Assembly (NCBI RefSeq): GCF_045066735.1
Contig: NZ_JBISHH010000022.1
Coordinates: 62,001-126,000 of the forward strand
From: Algibacter sp045066735
Lineage (GTDB): Bacteria; Bacteroidota; Bacteroidia; Flavobacteriales; Flavobacteriaceae
Length of the DNA stretch: 64,000 nucleotides
Reading direction: 5' to 3'
The position numbers were made by a program, and so were the translations under genes. Below the pieces are notes generated by a model, which was not told where the DNA came from, did not search any database, and saw nothing but the letters and a program-made list of their open reading frames with translations. Positions 42,299-50,445 of the stretch are shown here, piece by piece. How positions within the stretch are numbered: the stretch's first letter is position 1; every line of letters begins with the position of its first letter.

Positions 42299-42364
42299 TT
42301 TACAGTAACAAGTTTTAGCAGTATACAAAGTACTTTGCTTAAAAGAATTGGCGCTGCGAGCTAT

Positions 42365-42461
42365 GCGCAAGGGATAGCAGTGTAAAGCCCACAGTAATCC
42401 CGATGTGAATCGGGTTTAAGAGGACTTGTAACGTATAGCCCGACCCTTTGGGGTTGCGCCC
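42365..42461 (-). repeat. Dispersed palindromic repeat, copy B (inverted)
   Basis: Read on the minus strand: left end GGGCGCAACCCCAAAGGGTC then GGGCTATACG; right end GCTATCCCTTGCGC. Terminal GCGCAA pairs with TTGCGC. An internal CCCGAT-TCAC-ATCGGG hairpin is unique to this copy. The element lies between the lipoprotein gene and pyrR. Confidence 0.75.
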
Positions 42462-42506
42462 AAAATAAAGTTATTCACTAGGGTTTCTACTTATCTTTTT
42501 TTGCAT

Positions 42507-42514
42507 TACCTTTG
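42507..42514 (+). promoter_or_regulatory. Candidate -7 element of the pyrR-pyrB-rnz operon
   Basis: TACCTTTG, 26 nt upstream of the pyrR ATG at 42541. No clear pyrimidine attenuator or PyrR-binding anti-antiterminator fold is visible between it and pyrR. Confidence 0.45.
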
Positions 42515-42540
42515 TTTACCAAATACGTTTGGAACACCAT

Positions 42541-43080
42541 ATGAGTCAAAAAGTTTTACTTAACGCTAAAGCCATTAACATCATTCTTCACAGATTGGCT
42601 TGCCAACTTATTGAACGACATCACGATTTTTCGAATACCGTTTTAATTGGTTTGCAACCACGAGGTGTGTTTTTAGCGAGCCGATTGGCTAAAATTTTAA
42701 CCGAAGATTATAAAATTAAAGATATTAAATTGGGCCAATTGGATATTACTTTTTACCGCGACGATTTTAGACGTAGTGATAAACCGCTAGAGGCCAATGC
42801 TACTAAAATTAATTTTTTGGTTGAAGATAAAAATGTAGTTTTTGTGGACGATGTTTTATACACAGGGCGAAGTATTCGTTCGGCTTTAACAGCTATACAG
42901 TCGTTTGGCCGACCAAAAGAGATTGAACTTTTAGCACTTATAGATAGACGTTTTAGTAGACATTTACCAATACAACCGGATTATCGTGGTAGGCAAGTAG
43001 ATGTTATTAATAACGAAAAAGTGAAAGTAAACTGGACGGAGCAAGATGGTGAAGATGCGGTTTATTTAATTGAAAAATAG
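42541..43080 (+). CDS. pyrR: PyrR-like pyrimidine regulator/uracil phosphoribosyltransferase
   Basis: A 179-residue type I PRTase. PRPP-binding motif VVFVDDVLYTGRSIRSAL, and DIKLGQLDITFYRDDFRR as in PyrR. The ATG at 42541 is preferred over the in-frame TTG at 42529. In Bacteroidetes PyrR homologues lie next to pyrB. Whether it binds RNA here is unclear because no leader target is visible. Confidence 0.92.
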   Translation: MSQKVLLNAKAINIILHRLACQLIERHHDFSNTVLIGLQPRGVFLASRLAKILTEDYKIKDIKLGQLDITFYRDDFRRSDKPLEANATKINFLVEDKNVVFVDDVLYTGRSIRSALTAIQSFGRPKEIELLALIDRRFSRHLPIQPDYRGRQVDVINNEKVKVNWTEQDGEDAVYLIEK

Positions 43081-43160
43081 TTTTTTTAGTGTTAAAAGAA
43101 GCTAGATAAAATACAATTTGAACAACTGGCAACTATTGGGGCCAACTGAATATTATAATC

Positions 43161-44090
43161 ATGAGCGAATTAAGTGTAAATCACTTATTAGGTATTAAAT
43201 ACCTGAACAAACAGGATATTCAACTTATTTTTGAAACGGCAGACCACTTTAAGGAAGTGATAAACCGACCGATTAAAAAAGTGCCTTCGTTACGTGATAT
43301 TACCATTGCTAATTTATTTTTCGAAAACTCTACCCGAACAAAATTATCGTTCGAGTTGGCAGAAAAACGTTTATCGGCCGATGTTTTAAATTTTTCTTCG
43401 GCACAGTCGTCTGTTAAAAAAGGAGAGACTTTAATTGATACGGTAAACAATATACTATCGATGAAAGTGGATATGGTAGTTATGCGCCACCCTAACCCAG
43501 GAGCAGGTGTATTTTTATCTAAGCACGTAAAAGCAAGTATTATTAATGCAGGCGATGGAGCACATGAACACCCTACACAAGCTTTGCTAGATTCGTATTC
43601 TATACGAGAGAAACTGGGTGGTGTAAAAGGTAAGAAAGTTGTTATTGTTGGCGATATTTTGCATAGTAGAGTAGCGCTGTCTAACATATTTGCATTGCAA
43701 TTACAAGGTGCCGAGGTTATGGTTTGCGGACCAAAAACCTTATTACCAAAATATATTGATAAATTAGGGGTGAAGGTAGAAACCGATTTAAGAAAAGCTT
43801 TAAATTGGTGCGATGTAGCTAATATGCTACGTGTACAAAACGAACGTATGGATATTAGTTATTTTCCGTCAACAAGAGAATATACGCAACAATTTGGGGT
43901 TACTAAAGATTTGCTAAATTCGCTAGATAAAGAAATTACCATTATGCATCCCGGACCAATAAACCGTGGCGTAGAGATTACGAGCGATGTTGCCGATTCT
44001 GATCAGGCTATAATTCTAGATCAGGTTCAAAACGGTGTTGCCGTGCGTATGGCTGTAATTTATTTATTGGCATCTAAAATAAAACAATAG
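43161..44090 (+). CDS. pyrB: Aspartate carbamoyltransferase catalytic subunit
   Basis: Committed step of pyrimidine synthesis. Carbamoyl-phosphate site STRTKLSFELAEKRL, HPTQALLDSYSIRE in the hinge, HPGPINRGVEI near the C-terminus. Length 309 aa is normal. No pyrI is adjacent. A non-catalytic dihydroorotase homologue is encoded at 32.4 kb, which might be its structural partner. Confidence 0.97.
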   Translation: MSELSVNHLLGIKYLNKQDIQLIFETADHFKEVINRPIKKVPSLRDITIANLFFENSTRTKLSFELAEKRLSADVLNFSSAQSSVKKGETLIDTVNNILSMKVDMVVMRHPNPGAGVFLSKHVKASIINAGDGAHEHPTQALLDSYSIREKLGGVKGKKVVIVGDILHSRVALSNIFALQLQGAEVMVCGPKTLLPKYIDKLGVKVETDLRKALNWCDVANMLRVQNERMDISYFPSTREYTQQFGVTKDLLNSLDKEITIMHPGPINRGVEITSDVADSDQAIILDQVQNGVAVRMAVIYLLASKIKQ

Positions 44091-44092
44091 TT

Positions 44093-44425
44093 ATGATTAT
44101 TGATCAAAAAGAAAATACATCGATTATTACTCAGCAAAAAGCAACGAGTGTTGAATTGGTAAAAAAAATACAAGCTTTATATCCTAAATTTAAAAACAAT
44201 AATATTATTGTAGCTTTAACATCTTTAGATACTATAAGTACAGAAGAGGTTGTGGAGTTTTTACAGATTTCTAAAACACATCGCGCCGCTAAGCACTCAT
44301 TCGTTATTGTTTCTAGCAAAATAGATATTGACAAAGCACCAGAGGTACTTGCCATTGTACCAACCTTACAAGAAGCTCACGACCTTATTGAAATGGAGGT
44401 TATGGAACGAGATTTAGGTTTTTAA
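44093..44425 (+). CDS. Conserved small protein paired with RNase Z
   Basis: A 110-residue cytoplasmic protein, likely alternating beta/alpha (IIVALTSLDTIS, HSFVIVSSKIDID, VLAIVPTLQEAHDLIEME), a STAS-like arrangement. It starts 2 bp after pyrB and two genes before rnz, an order I associate with Flavobacteriaceae. It has no catalytic motif. Function unknown. Confidence 0.7.
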   Translation: MIIDQKENTSIITQQKATSVELVKKIQALYPKFKNNNIIVALTSLDTISTEEVVEFLQISKTHRAAKHSFVIVSSKIDIDKAPEVLAIVPTLQEAHDLIEMEVMERDLGF

Positions 44426-44427
44426 TT

Positions 44428-44898
44428 ATGGGTGAATATTCTTTAGCTCAAGTTAATATAGCTAAATGCTTAGCGCCACTTAACGACCCCATTATGCAAG
44501 GTTTTATAAATAATGTGGATAAAATGAATGCCATTGCTGATAGAAGTGAGGGCTTTGTGTGGCGTTTAAAAGATGAGGATAAGGATAAAGCTGTACTTGT
44601 TTTTAAAGATGATTCACTAATTATAAATATATCGGTTTGGGAAAGTCGAGAAACGCTTTTTAATTACACTTACAACTCCAATCATATTGAGGTTTTTAAG
44701 CGTAAAAAAGAGTGGTTTAGCAAAATTAAAATGATGCATCTTGCTTTTTGGTATGTGCCCAAAGGCTATGTGCCAACGTTTCAGGATGCTAAAGATAGAT
44801 TAGATTATTTAAACGCACACGGCGAGACACCCTATGCTTTTTCATTTAAAAGTAAATTTACGGCAGCCGATGCTTTGCAATATAAAACACTAAATTAA
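44428..44898 (+). CDS. DUF3291 domain protein
   Basis: A 156-residue protein with the DUF3291 pattern: LAQVNIAKCLAPLNDPIMQG, FVWRLKDEDKD, LIINISVWESRETLFNYTY and HLAFWYVPKGYVPTFQDAKDRLDYL. It is related to the ferredoxin-like dimeric alpha-beta barrels. Function unknown. It sits 2 bp after the previous gene and 5 bp before rnz. Confidence 0.85.
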   Translation: MGEYSLAQVNIAKCLAPLNDPIMQGFINNVDKMNAIADRSEGFVWRLKDEDKDKAVLVFKDDSLIINISVWESRETLFNYTYNSNHIEVFKRKKEWFSKIKMMHLAFWYVPKGYVPTFQDAKDRLDYLNAHGETPYAFSFKSKFTAADALQYKTLN

Positions 44899-44903
44899 AA
44901 TTT

Positions 44904-45812
44904 ATGAAGCTCACCATATTAGGCTGTTACAGCGCAACTCCAAGAGCTTTAACAAATACAACATCACAGGTTTTAGAAATTAACAATCATATGTTTCTAA
45001 TAGATTGTGGTGAGGGCACACAAGTACATTTACGTAAGCATAAAATTAAATTCAATAGAATTAAGCATGTGTTTATTTCGCATTTACATGGCGATCACTT
45101 TTTTGGATTGGTAGGTTTAATTTCAACCTTTAGATTGTTGAAAAGAGAAGCCGATCTACATGTTTATGGTCCAAAAGGTATCAAAGAAATTGTAACACTA
45201 CAAATGAAATTGGCCGATTCTTGGACTAATTATAACCTGTATTTTCATGAGTTAACGTCAAAAGAATCAGAGTTAATCTATGAAGATGATGTGGTTGAGG
45301 TACACACCATTCCGTTAGAGCATCGTATATATACTAATGGCTATTTATTTAAGGAAAAGGTAGGGGAACGTAAATTGGATGTTCACTTAGCTGAGGAAGC
45401 TAATATAAATGTAGCTTACTACAGAAAATTAAAACAAGGTTTTGATGTTGAAAATGAAGATGGTGTTTTAATTAGAAACGAAAGCGTTACTAGTGATGCC
45501 GACAAGCCTAAAAGTTATGCGTTTTGCAGTGATACGGTGTATAAGGAAGATATTGTACCTATTATTAAAAATGTAGATGTATTGTATCACGAATCGACAT
45601 TTTTGGAGAAACATGCGCATTTAGGTCCAAAAACAAAACACTCAACAGCTAAAGAGGCAGCCAGAATTGCTAAACAAGCTGATGTTGGCACTTTGGTGCT
45701 CGGGCATTTTTCTACCCGCTACGGTGGCTTAGAAGATTTTAAAACCGAAGCTAAAGAAGTTTTCGATAATGTAGAACTTAGTGGAGACGGTAAGGTTTTC
45801 GATTTTAGTTAA
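44904..45812 (+). CDS. rnz: Ribonuclease Z
   Basis: tRNA 3'-end endonuclease of the metallo-beta-lactamase fold. Metal motif His60-Leu-His62-Gly-Asp64-His65 (ISHLHGDHFFGL), further ligands in FCSDTVYKED and VLGHFSTRYGG. Length 302 aa fits the short form. Last gene of the pyrR-pyrB operon. Confidence 0.96.
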   Translation: MKLTILGCYSATPRALTNTTSQVLEINNHMFLIDCGEGTQVHLRKHKIKFNRIKHVFISHLHGDHFFGLVGLISTFRLLKREADLHVYGPKGIKEIVTLQMKLADSWTNYNLYFHELTSKESELIYEDDVVEVHTIPLEHRIYTNGYLFKEKVGERKLDVHLAEEANINVAYYRKLKQGFDVENEDGVLIRNESVTSDADKPKSYAFCSDTVYKEDIVPIIKNVDVLYHESTFLEKHAHLGPKTKHSTAKEAARIAKQADVGTLVLGHFSTRYGGLEDFKTEAKEVFDNVELSGDGKVFDFS

Positions 45813-45830
45813 TTATAGCCTTGTAAACCA

Positions 45831-46247
45831 TTATTCTTGTAATTTTTTTTGTTTTGTTAACCATTCAATAGCTTCGTTTATAGAAAAGCAGCGTTTTAAC
45901 TTTTTTTGAGAAAAGTACTTTTCGAGCGTAGCTACTTTATAACTCGAGTTTTGGTAGGTTACAATAGCACTAGCTATCATGAAATCATATTCCGTATGAG
46001 CGCGCACCCAATTATTTGGATCTACAGAGTAATTGTTAATTCTATTTGATATAAAACCAATTTGTGCATTTTCTCCATAGAATTCTAAAATTTTACCAAT
46101 TATCATATGGCATTTTTCCCAATCAAAATGTACACCTTCATTTAATTCTGAAATTACAATTTTGGTGCAAAAATAGTATTTCCCGAATGGAAGGTCTATT
46201 TCCTTATGACTCAAGCTACTAAAGTATTTGGAATCTTTAAATTGCAT
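45831..46247 (-). CDS. Conserved cytoplasmic protein (STAS/SpoIIAA-like), function unknown
   Basis: A 138-residue protein without signal or membrane segments. The layout of strands and helices (LPFGKYYFCTKIVISELNEG, FYGENAQIGFISNRI, FMIASAIVTYQNSSYKVATL, FSINEAIEWLTKQ) resembles flavobacterial STAS/SEC14-like proteins. Convergent with rnz with only 18 bp between stops. Confidence 0.65.
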   Translation of the reverse strand: MQFKDSKYFSSLSHKEIDLPFGKYYFCTKIVISELNEGVHFDWEKCHMIIGKILEFYGENAQIGFISNRINNYSVDPNNWVRAHTEYDFMIASAIVTYQNSSYKVATLEKYFSQKKLKRCFSINEAIEWLTKQKKLQE

Positions 46248-46333
46248 TTGTTGCTGTTTTTACTATTTAAATATATGAAAATTCTCACTTAATAAAAATT
46301 TATAGAATCATTTTTTTTTGTTAATTTGTATTT

Positions 46334-46981
46334 ATGGAAAAGGATTTAAGTAGTTATAGAAAATCTTATGATAAGGGCGAATTGCTTTTAGAAGAAGTAC
46401 CAGAAAACCCAATGGAACTGTTTCAAAAATGGTTTCACGAGGTTGATTTACATTTTGCTGAGGATGAAACAAATGCCATGACAGTTTCAACTTTAGGATT
46501 AGATGGTTATCCAAAAAATAGAGTAGTGCTCTTAAAGCGTTACACCTACGAAGGATTTATTTTTTATACAAATTATGAAAGCGAAAAAGGTAAAGCTATA
46601 GCGGCCAACCCAAATGTGTGCCTATCCTTTTTTTGGCATGGAGCAGAGCGACAAATAATTATAAAAGGAAGCGCAGAAAAAATCGCTGAGAATATGAGCG
46701 ATGGTTATTTTGAATCTCGACCTATTGGGAGTCAGTTAGGAGCGTTAGTATCTAACCAAAGCGAAGTTATTCCAGATCGGGCTTATCTTGAGGGTAAACT
46801 CTCTCAATTAGAAAAGGAGTACCAAGGTAAACCAATTTTAAGACCTAAGTACTGGGGAGGATATATTGTAAAACCTGTTGAAATAGAATTTTGGCAAGGT
46901 CGCCCGAATAGATTACACGATAGAATTAGATATCAACTTCAAGAAGATTATAACTGGTTGATTAACCGATTATCGTCATAA
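46334..46981 (+). CDS. pdxH: Pyridoxamine 5'-phosphate oxidase
   Basis: FMN-dependent oxidase making pyridoxal phosphate. Conserved segments WFHEVDLHFAEDETNAMTVS, RVVLLKRYTYEGFIFYTNYE, SEKGKAIAANP and the C-terminal EFWQGRPNRLHDR (PLP/FMN contacts). Length 215 aa is full. Starts with the ATG at 46334. Confidence 0.97.
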   Translation: MEKDLSSYRKSYDKGELLLEEVPENPMELFQKWFHEVDLHFAEDETNAMTVSTLGLDGYPKNRVVLLKRYTYEGFIFYTNYESEKGKAIAANPNVCLSFFWHGAERQIIIKGSAEKIAENMSDGYFESRPIGSQLGALVSNQSEVIPDRAYLEGKLSQLEKEYQGKPILRPKYWGGYIVKPVEIEFWQGRPNRLHDRIRYQLQEDYNWLINRLSS

Positions 46982-46989
46982 AATAACGC

Positions 46990-47076
46990 TGAAATACACT
47001 TTTGTAGTTTTAAAACGTGTATTTCAACGATAAAAAGCATTTAAAATCGATGAAATACACGTCTTTCGTCGATTTT
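46990..47076 (+). repeat. Mutually exclusive inverted repeats upstream of the CAP lipoprotein
   Basis: TGAAATACAC occurs at 46990-46999 and 47051-47060, and its inverse GTGTATTTCA at 47017-47026. The inverse pairs with either direct copy; with the second, the stem extends to 17 bp (47015-47031 with 47046-47062, one mismatch). A third stem, AAAATCGA-TCGATTTT (47043-47050 with 47069-47076), competes with it. No T-run follows. Confidence 0.5.
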
Positions 47077-47111
47077 AACATTTCCTTAACATTTTCTTAC
47101 AAGTAGGCGAA

Positions 47112-47119
47112 TATCTTTG
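47112..47119 (+). promoter_or_regulatory. Candidate -7 element of the CAP lipoprotein gene
   Basis: TATCTTTG, 36 nt upstream of the ATG at 47156. The inverted-repeat block lies just upstream, so it would be an operator region more than part of the mRNA. Confidence 0.5.
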
Positions 47120-47155
47120 TTAAACCCAAAGTAATAATTCAAAAAAAACCTACTT

Positions 47156-47650
47156 ATGAAATCACTTCTAAAACTTCCGCTAATAGCTTTAATAGCTATG
47201 TTTTCTTTTTCTTGTTCTACTGAAAGTATGGATGAAAGCGCTGAACAAATCGAAATTAATCAAGTGACTATTGAAGCTAAATCAATTGAACTAGAAGCTT
47301 TAGAGCTAATTAATGATTATAGATTATCTCAAGGTTTAAATGCTTTAGGTGATATGAACATTGTAAAGTCTGTAGCCTATAGTCACACCGATTATATGTT
47401 AGAAAACAATGAGATATCTCATGATAACTTTTTTAAAAGAAGCGAATATTTAAAGTCTAATACGGGAGCGGCGAGAGTTTCAGAAAATGTAGCCTATGGT
47501 TACAGTTCTGCTAAAACTCTAGTAAAAGCATGGTTGGCAAGTGATGGACACCGTAAGAATATTGAAGGTGATTTTACAAACTTTGATATTTCGGCAGAAC
47601 AAAATGCTGAAGGTAGATGGTACTACACAAACATATTTATAAAAAAATAA
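47156..47650 (+). CDS. CAP/SCP-domain lipoprotein
   Basis: A 164-residue exported protein. Lipobox FSFSC (~16-20). The CAP domain (~45-164) has LELINDYRLSQGLNAL, VAYSHTDYMLENNEISHDNF (His) and SENVAYGY, followed by LVKAWLASDGHRKNIEGDF (His) and WYYTNIFIKK. These are the usual CAP cavity residues. Ligand unknown. Followed by a strong terminator. Confidence 0.88.
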   Translation: MKSLLKLPLIALIAMFSFSCSTESMDESAEQIEINQVTIEAKSIELEALELINDYRLSQGLNALGDMNIVKSVAYSHTDYMLENNEISHDNFFKRSEYLKSNTGAARVSENVAYGYSSAKTLVKAWLASDGHRKNIEGDFTNFDISAEQNAEGRWYYTNIFIKK

Positions 47651-47764
47651 AGTAATAATGTTACTTAAATAATACCTATTTATTTTACTAATTAATAGCC
47701 ATAATAAATTAAACAGGTAATTAATAACAATTTGAAGTGTTGTTATTTAGTTTAAAGTATAAAG

Positions 47765-47795
47765 AATCCTCTAAGTAAAATTAGAGGATTTTTTT
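47765..47795 (+). terminator. Intrinsic terminator of the CAP lipoprotein gene
   Basis: AATCCTCTAA (47765-47774) and TTAGAGGATT (47781-47790) with loop GTAAAA, followed by a T-run to 47795. Confidence 0.85.
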
Positions 47796-48124
47796 GTGTT
47801 TAGTTTCCTGGCTAAACTGCTTTCATTTAATAGCTATAAAATGTTGTACAGCATAGTTGTTTTTATATAAAAAAAATTTCCTTATCAAGTCATTTTAAAA
47901 AGTAGTTTTTAGCGTAGGTATTTTAATAATTGTAGTATTGGCAGTGCTTTCCGCCTAAATATGACTATAATTTATACTAATTGCGCTATAATTTATGATG
48001 TTAAATATTATTTCTTATTAATATTGAATTGAATAAGTAAGTGATTCTTAATTGTAAATTAATTACAATAATTTAATCATTAAAGCTTAAATAATACAGT
48101 AAGAAAAGATTATAGATATTAAAT
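47796..48124. other. Upstream region of GH88, no gene
   Basis: About 330 bp of AT-rich sequence with no plausible ORF or RNA gene. It contains the 11-mer CTATAATTTAT twice, at 47965-47975 and 47986-47996, with a 21-bp period. No good TANNTTTG match with a -33 partner is visible. Confidence 0.5.
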
Positions 48125-49363
48125 ATGAGGAATATGAAATTACAAATTTTAGGCGCATTTTTTGTAACACTTCTAATGGTAAATTGTGGCAAGAAGAAAA
48201 GTGATGTTGCCGCAGAAACAAGTTTTGATGTTGATGCGCAATTAGCATATTGTGTTGAGCAAGCGTCTCATGCTTTAAAGTTAGTTCCGGGCGAGGGAGA
48301 TATTCCTAGAAATATAGCTCCAGATAGTAAAGATTGGCGCTATGTGGATTATAAAGATTGGACTAGCGGATTTTGGCCAGGTGAACTTTGGTATCTATAC
48401 GAGTTTAATAATGAGAAGGCCTGGGAAGTATCTGCCGATAAATTTACGGAATACCTAAAACCATTATCTGTAACGCCTGCTTTGGATCACGATTTAGGTT
48501 TTCAGGTTTATAATAGTTTTGGAAACGGTTATCGATTAACACGAAATCCGGATTATAAAGAGGTTATTTTAAAAACAGCCGATACTTTGGCTACATTGTT
48601 TAATCCAAATGTTGGTACTATTTTATCGTGGCCACGCGATGTGCCAAATATGGAATGGCCGCAGCACAATACCATTATGGATAACATGATTAATTTAGAG
48701 CTTTTATTTTGGGCTTCAAAAAATGGCGGTAATAAAACGTTGTATGATATGGCTGTCAGTCATGCCGATGTTACCATGGAAAATCATTTTAGACCTGATT
48801 ACACCTCATATCATGTTGTAGTTTATGATAAGGATACGGGAGAAAAAATTAAAGGAGTAACACATCAAGGGTATAGTGATAGTAGTATGTGGGCACGAGG
48901 GCAATCGTGGGCTATTTATGGATACACTATGGTCTATAGAGAAACCAAAGATCCAAAATATTTAGATTTTGCGCAAAAAGTAACTCAGGTGTATTTAGAT
49001 CGTTTACCAGAAGATTTAATACCATACTGGGACTTCGATGCTCCAGATATTCCTAACACCACTAGAGATGCCTCAGCTGCTGCTGTGGTAGCATCTGCTT
49101 TGCTAGAACTATCTACACTTACTAACGATAAAACATTAGCTAAAGAATATAAAGAAAGAGGAGAGGATATGTTAATAGAGCTTTCTAAAAACTACCAAAG
49201 TAAAGATAAAAATACGGCTTGTTTATTACATTCAACAGGGCATGCACCAGCTGGATCAGAAATAGATTACTCTATTGTTTATGCCGATTACTATTATGTA
49301 GAAGCTTTGTTAAGACTTAAAAAAATAAATGAAGGCATTCCTGTTTTGGCAGCGTTGCATTAA
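48125..49363 (+). CDS. Family 88 glycoside hydrolase lipoprotein (unsaturated glucuronyl hydrolase)
   Basis: A 412-residue exported (alpha/alpha)6-barrel enzyme; a second in-frame ATG at 48134 is an equally good start. Lipobox LMVNCGKKK. Catalytic Asp candidates are in LDHDLGFQVYN and NTIMDNMINLELL, matching the two Asp of Bacillus UGL, followed by YSDSSMWARGQSWAIYG and PNTTRDASAAAVVASAL. GH88 enzymes hydrate delta-4,5-unsaturated uronyl ends left by polysaccharide lyases. No lyase or SusCD pair is nearby in the window. Confidence 0.92.
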   Translation: MRNMKLQILGAFFVTLLMVNCGKKKSDVAAETSFDVDAQLAYCVEQASHALKLVPGEGDIPRNIAPDSKDWRYVDYKDWTSGFWPGELWYLYEFNNEKAWEVSADKFTEYLKPLSVTPALDHDLGFQVYNSFGNGYRLTRNPDYKEVILKTADTLATLFNPNVGTILSWPRDVPNMEWPQHNTIMDNMINLELLFWASKNGGNKTLYDMAVSHADVTMENHFRPDYTSYHVVVYDKDTGEKIKGVTHQGYSDSSMWARGQSWAIYGYTMVYRETKDPKYLDFAQKVTQVYLDRLPEDLIPYWDFDAPDIPNTTRDASAAAVVASALLELSTLTNDKTLAKEYKERGEDMLIELSKNYQSKDKNTACLLHSTGHAPAGSEIDYSIVYADYYYVEALLRLKKINEGIPVLAALH

Positions 49364-49377
49364 TTGAAAAATACTAC

Positions 49378-49421
49378 AAGAGGTTATTGCTTCACTAGAA
49401 GTGATGGCCTCTTTATCTTTT
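49378..49421 (+). terminator. Possible terminator of GH88
   Basis: AAGAGG (49378-49383) pairs with CCTCTT (49408-49413), with an inner TCAC/GTGA stem, followed by TATCTTTT. The U-tract is imperfect. Confidence 0.5.
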
Positions 49422-49458
49422 GAGATATTTTATCAAAACTCTTCTTGTTAAGCTATGG

Positions 49459-50445
49459 CTAATAATCTAGCTTAATTAGGTTTCTAACAGTATCTAAAGT
49501 ATTTATAAGCTTCTCACTAAATTCGAAATTCATAATATCACTTTCAGTTTTTCCTGCACGAATTAATTCATTAAAATGAATAGCCTCGTAATTATAGCCA
49601 ATAGTTTTATAACCAAAATCTAAAGTTTTTTCTTCGCCATTAGCACTTACGGTAACCGTTGTAGGCATATGAAACATGGTGTTGATCTTTATAGTCCCTT
49701 TTTCACAATAGAAAATAGCTTCGGTTGGTGTAGCTTCCAAAAGTGTACTTTTTAGTTTCGCAGTTTCACCATTCGTGTAAGTGAAAGTCATCCTGCACTC
49801 AGAATCCGCTCCGTTTTCAAAAAAAGTGGCATCGGCTTCCACAGCCTCAGGAAGTTCTAGAGTAGACAATGCTGCAAAAATCGGGTAAATACCAATATCT
49901 AATAAACTTCCGCCACCTAAAGATTTATTGAATAATCTAGATGACGTATCAAAATCGCGATGAAAACCAAAATCGGCTTCCATCTTAAGCAGTTTACCGT
50001 AGGTTTCATTTTTTAATTCCTTTAAAACAAATTGATAATGCGGTAAAAAGTAAGTCCAAAGTGCCTCCATCAACAACACGTTCTTTTCTTTAGCTTTCTC
50101 AATCATGTTATTTACCTCTTTTGCATTCATAGCAAAAGGTTTTTCACATAAAACAGCTATTCCATGTTCTAGGCATAGTAGGGTGTTTTCTTTGTGCAAA
50201 GCATGTGGAGTTGCTATGTATACTGCATCTATATTTTTGTCTTTTACTAAAGCTTCATAGCTGTCATAAGCATGTGTAGCCTGATATTTATCTGCAAAAA
50301 CATCTGCTTTTTCCTGTGAACGCGAAGCTACAGCGTAAAGTTTGGTATTTGGAATGGTTAATAGATCTGATGCAAATTTATTCGCAATATTTCCTAAGCC
50401 AATAATGCCCCAGTTTATAGTTTTAACTTCTGATTGATTTGTCAT
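49459..50445 (-). CDS. Gfo/Idh/MocA family oxidoreductase
   Basis: A 328-residue NAD(P)-dependent sugar oxidoreductase. Rossmann motif GIIGLGNIANKFASDL (~14-29), the CEKPFAMNAKEV segment with the conserved Lys, and GGSLLDIGIYPIF (catalytic Asp-x3-His/Tyr region). It overlaps the symporter gene by 23 bp and is the last gene of the PIG-L-symporter operon. Substrate unknown, probably a sugar or inositol-like compound. Confidence 0.9.
   Translation of the reverse strand: MTNQSEVKTINWGIIGLGNIANKFASDLLTIPNTKLYAVASRSQEKADVFADKYQATHAYDSYEALVKDKNIDAVYIATPHALHKENTLLCLEHGIAVLCEKPFAMNAKEVNNMIEKAKEKNVLLMEALWTYFLPHYQFVLKELKNETYGKLLKMEADFGFHRDFDTSSRLFNKSLGGGSLLDIGIYPIFAALSTLELPEAVEADATFFENGADSECRMTFTYTNGETAKLKSTLLEATPTEAIFYCEKGTIKINTMFHMPTTVTVSANGEEKTLDFGYKTIGYNYEAIHFNELIRAGKTESDIMNFEFSEKLINTLDTVRNLIKLDY

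Noticed and set aside
43220..43687. 155-codon open frame antisense to pyrB
   Set aside because: Lies entirely inside pyrB, which has complete motifs; composition is Ser/Phe-rich as expected from an antisense shadow, with no start context or homology I recognise.
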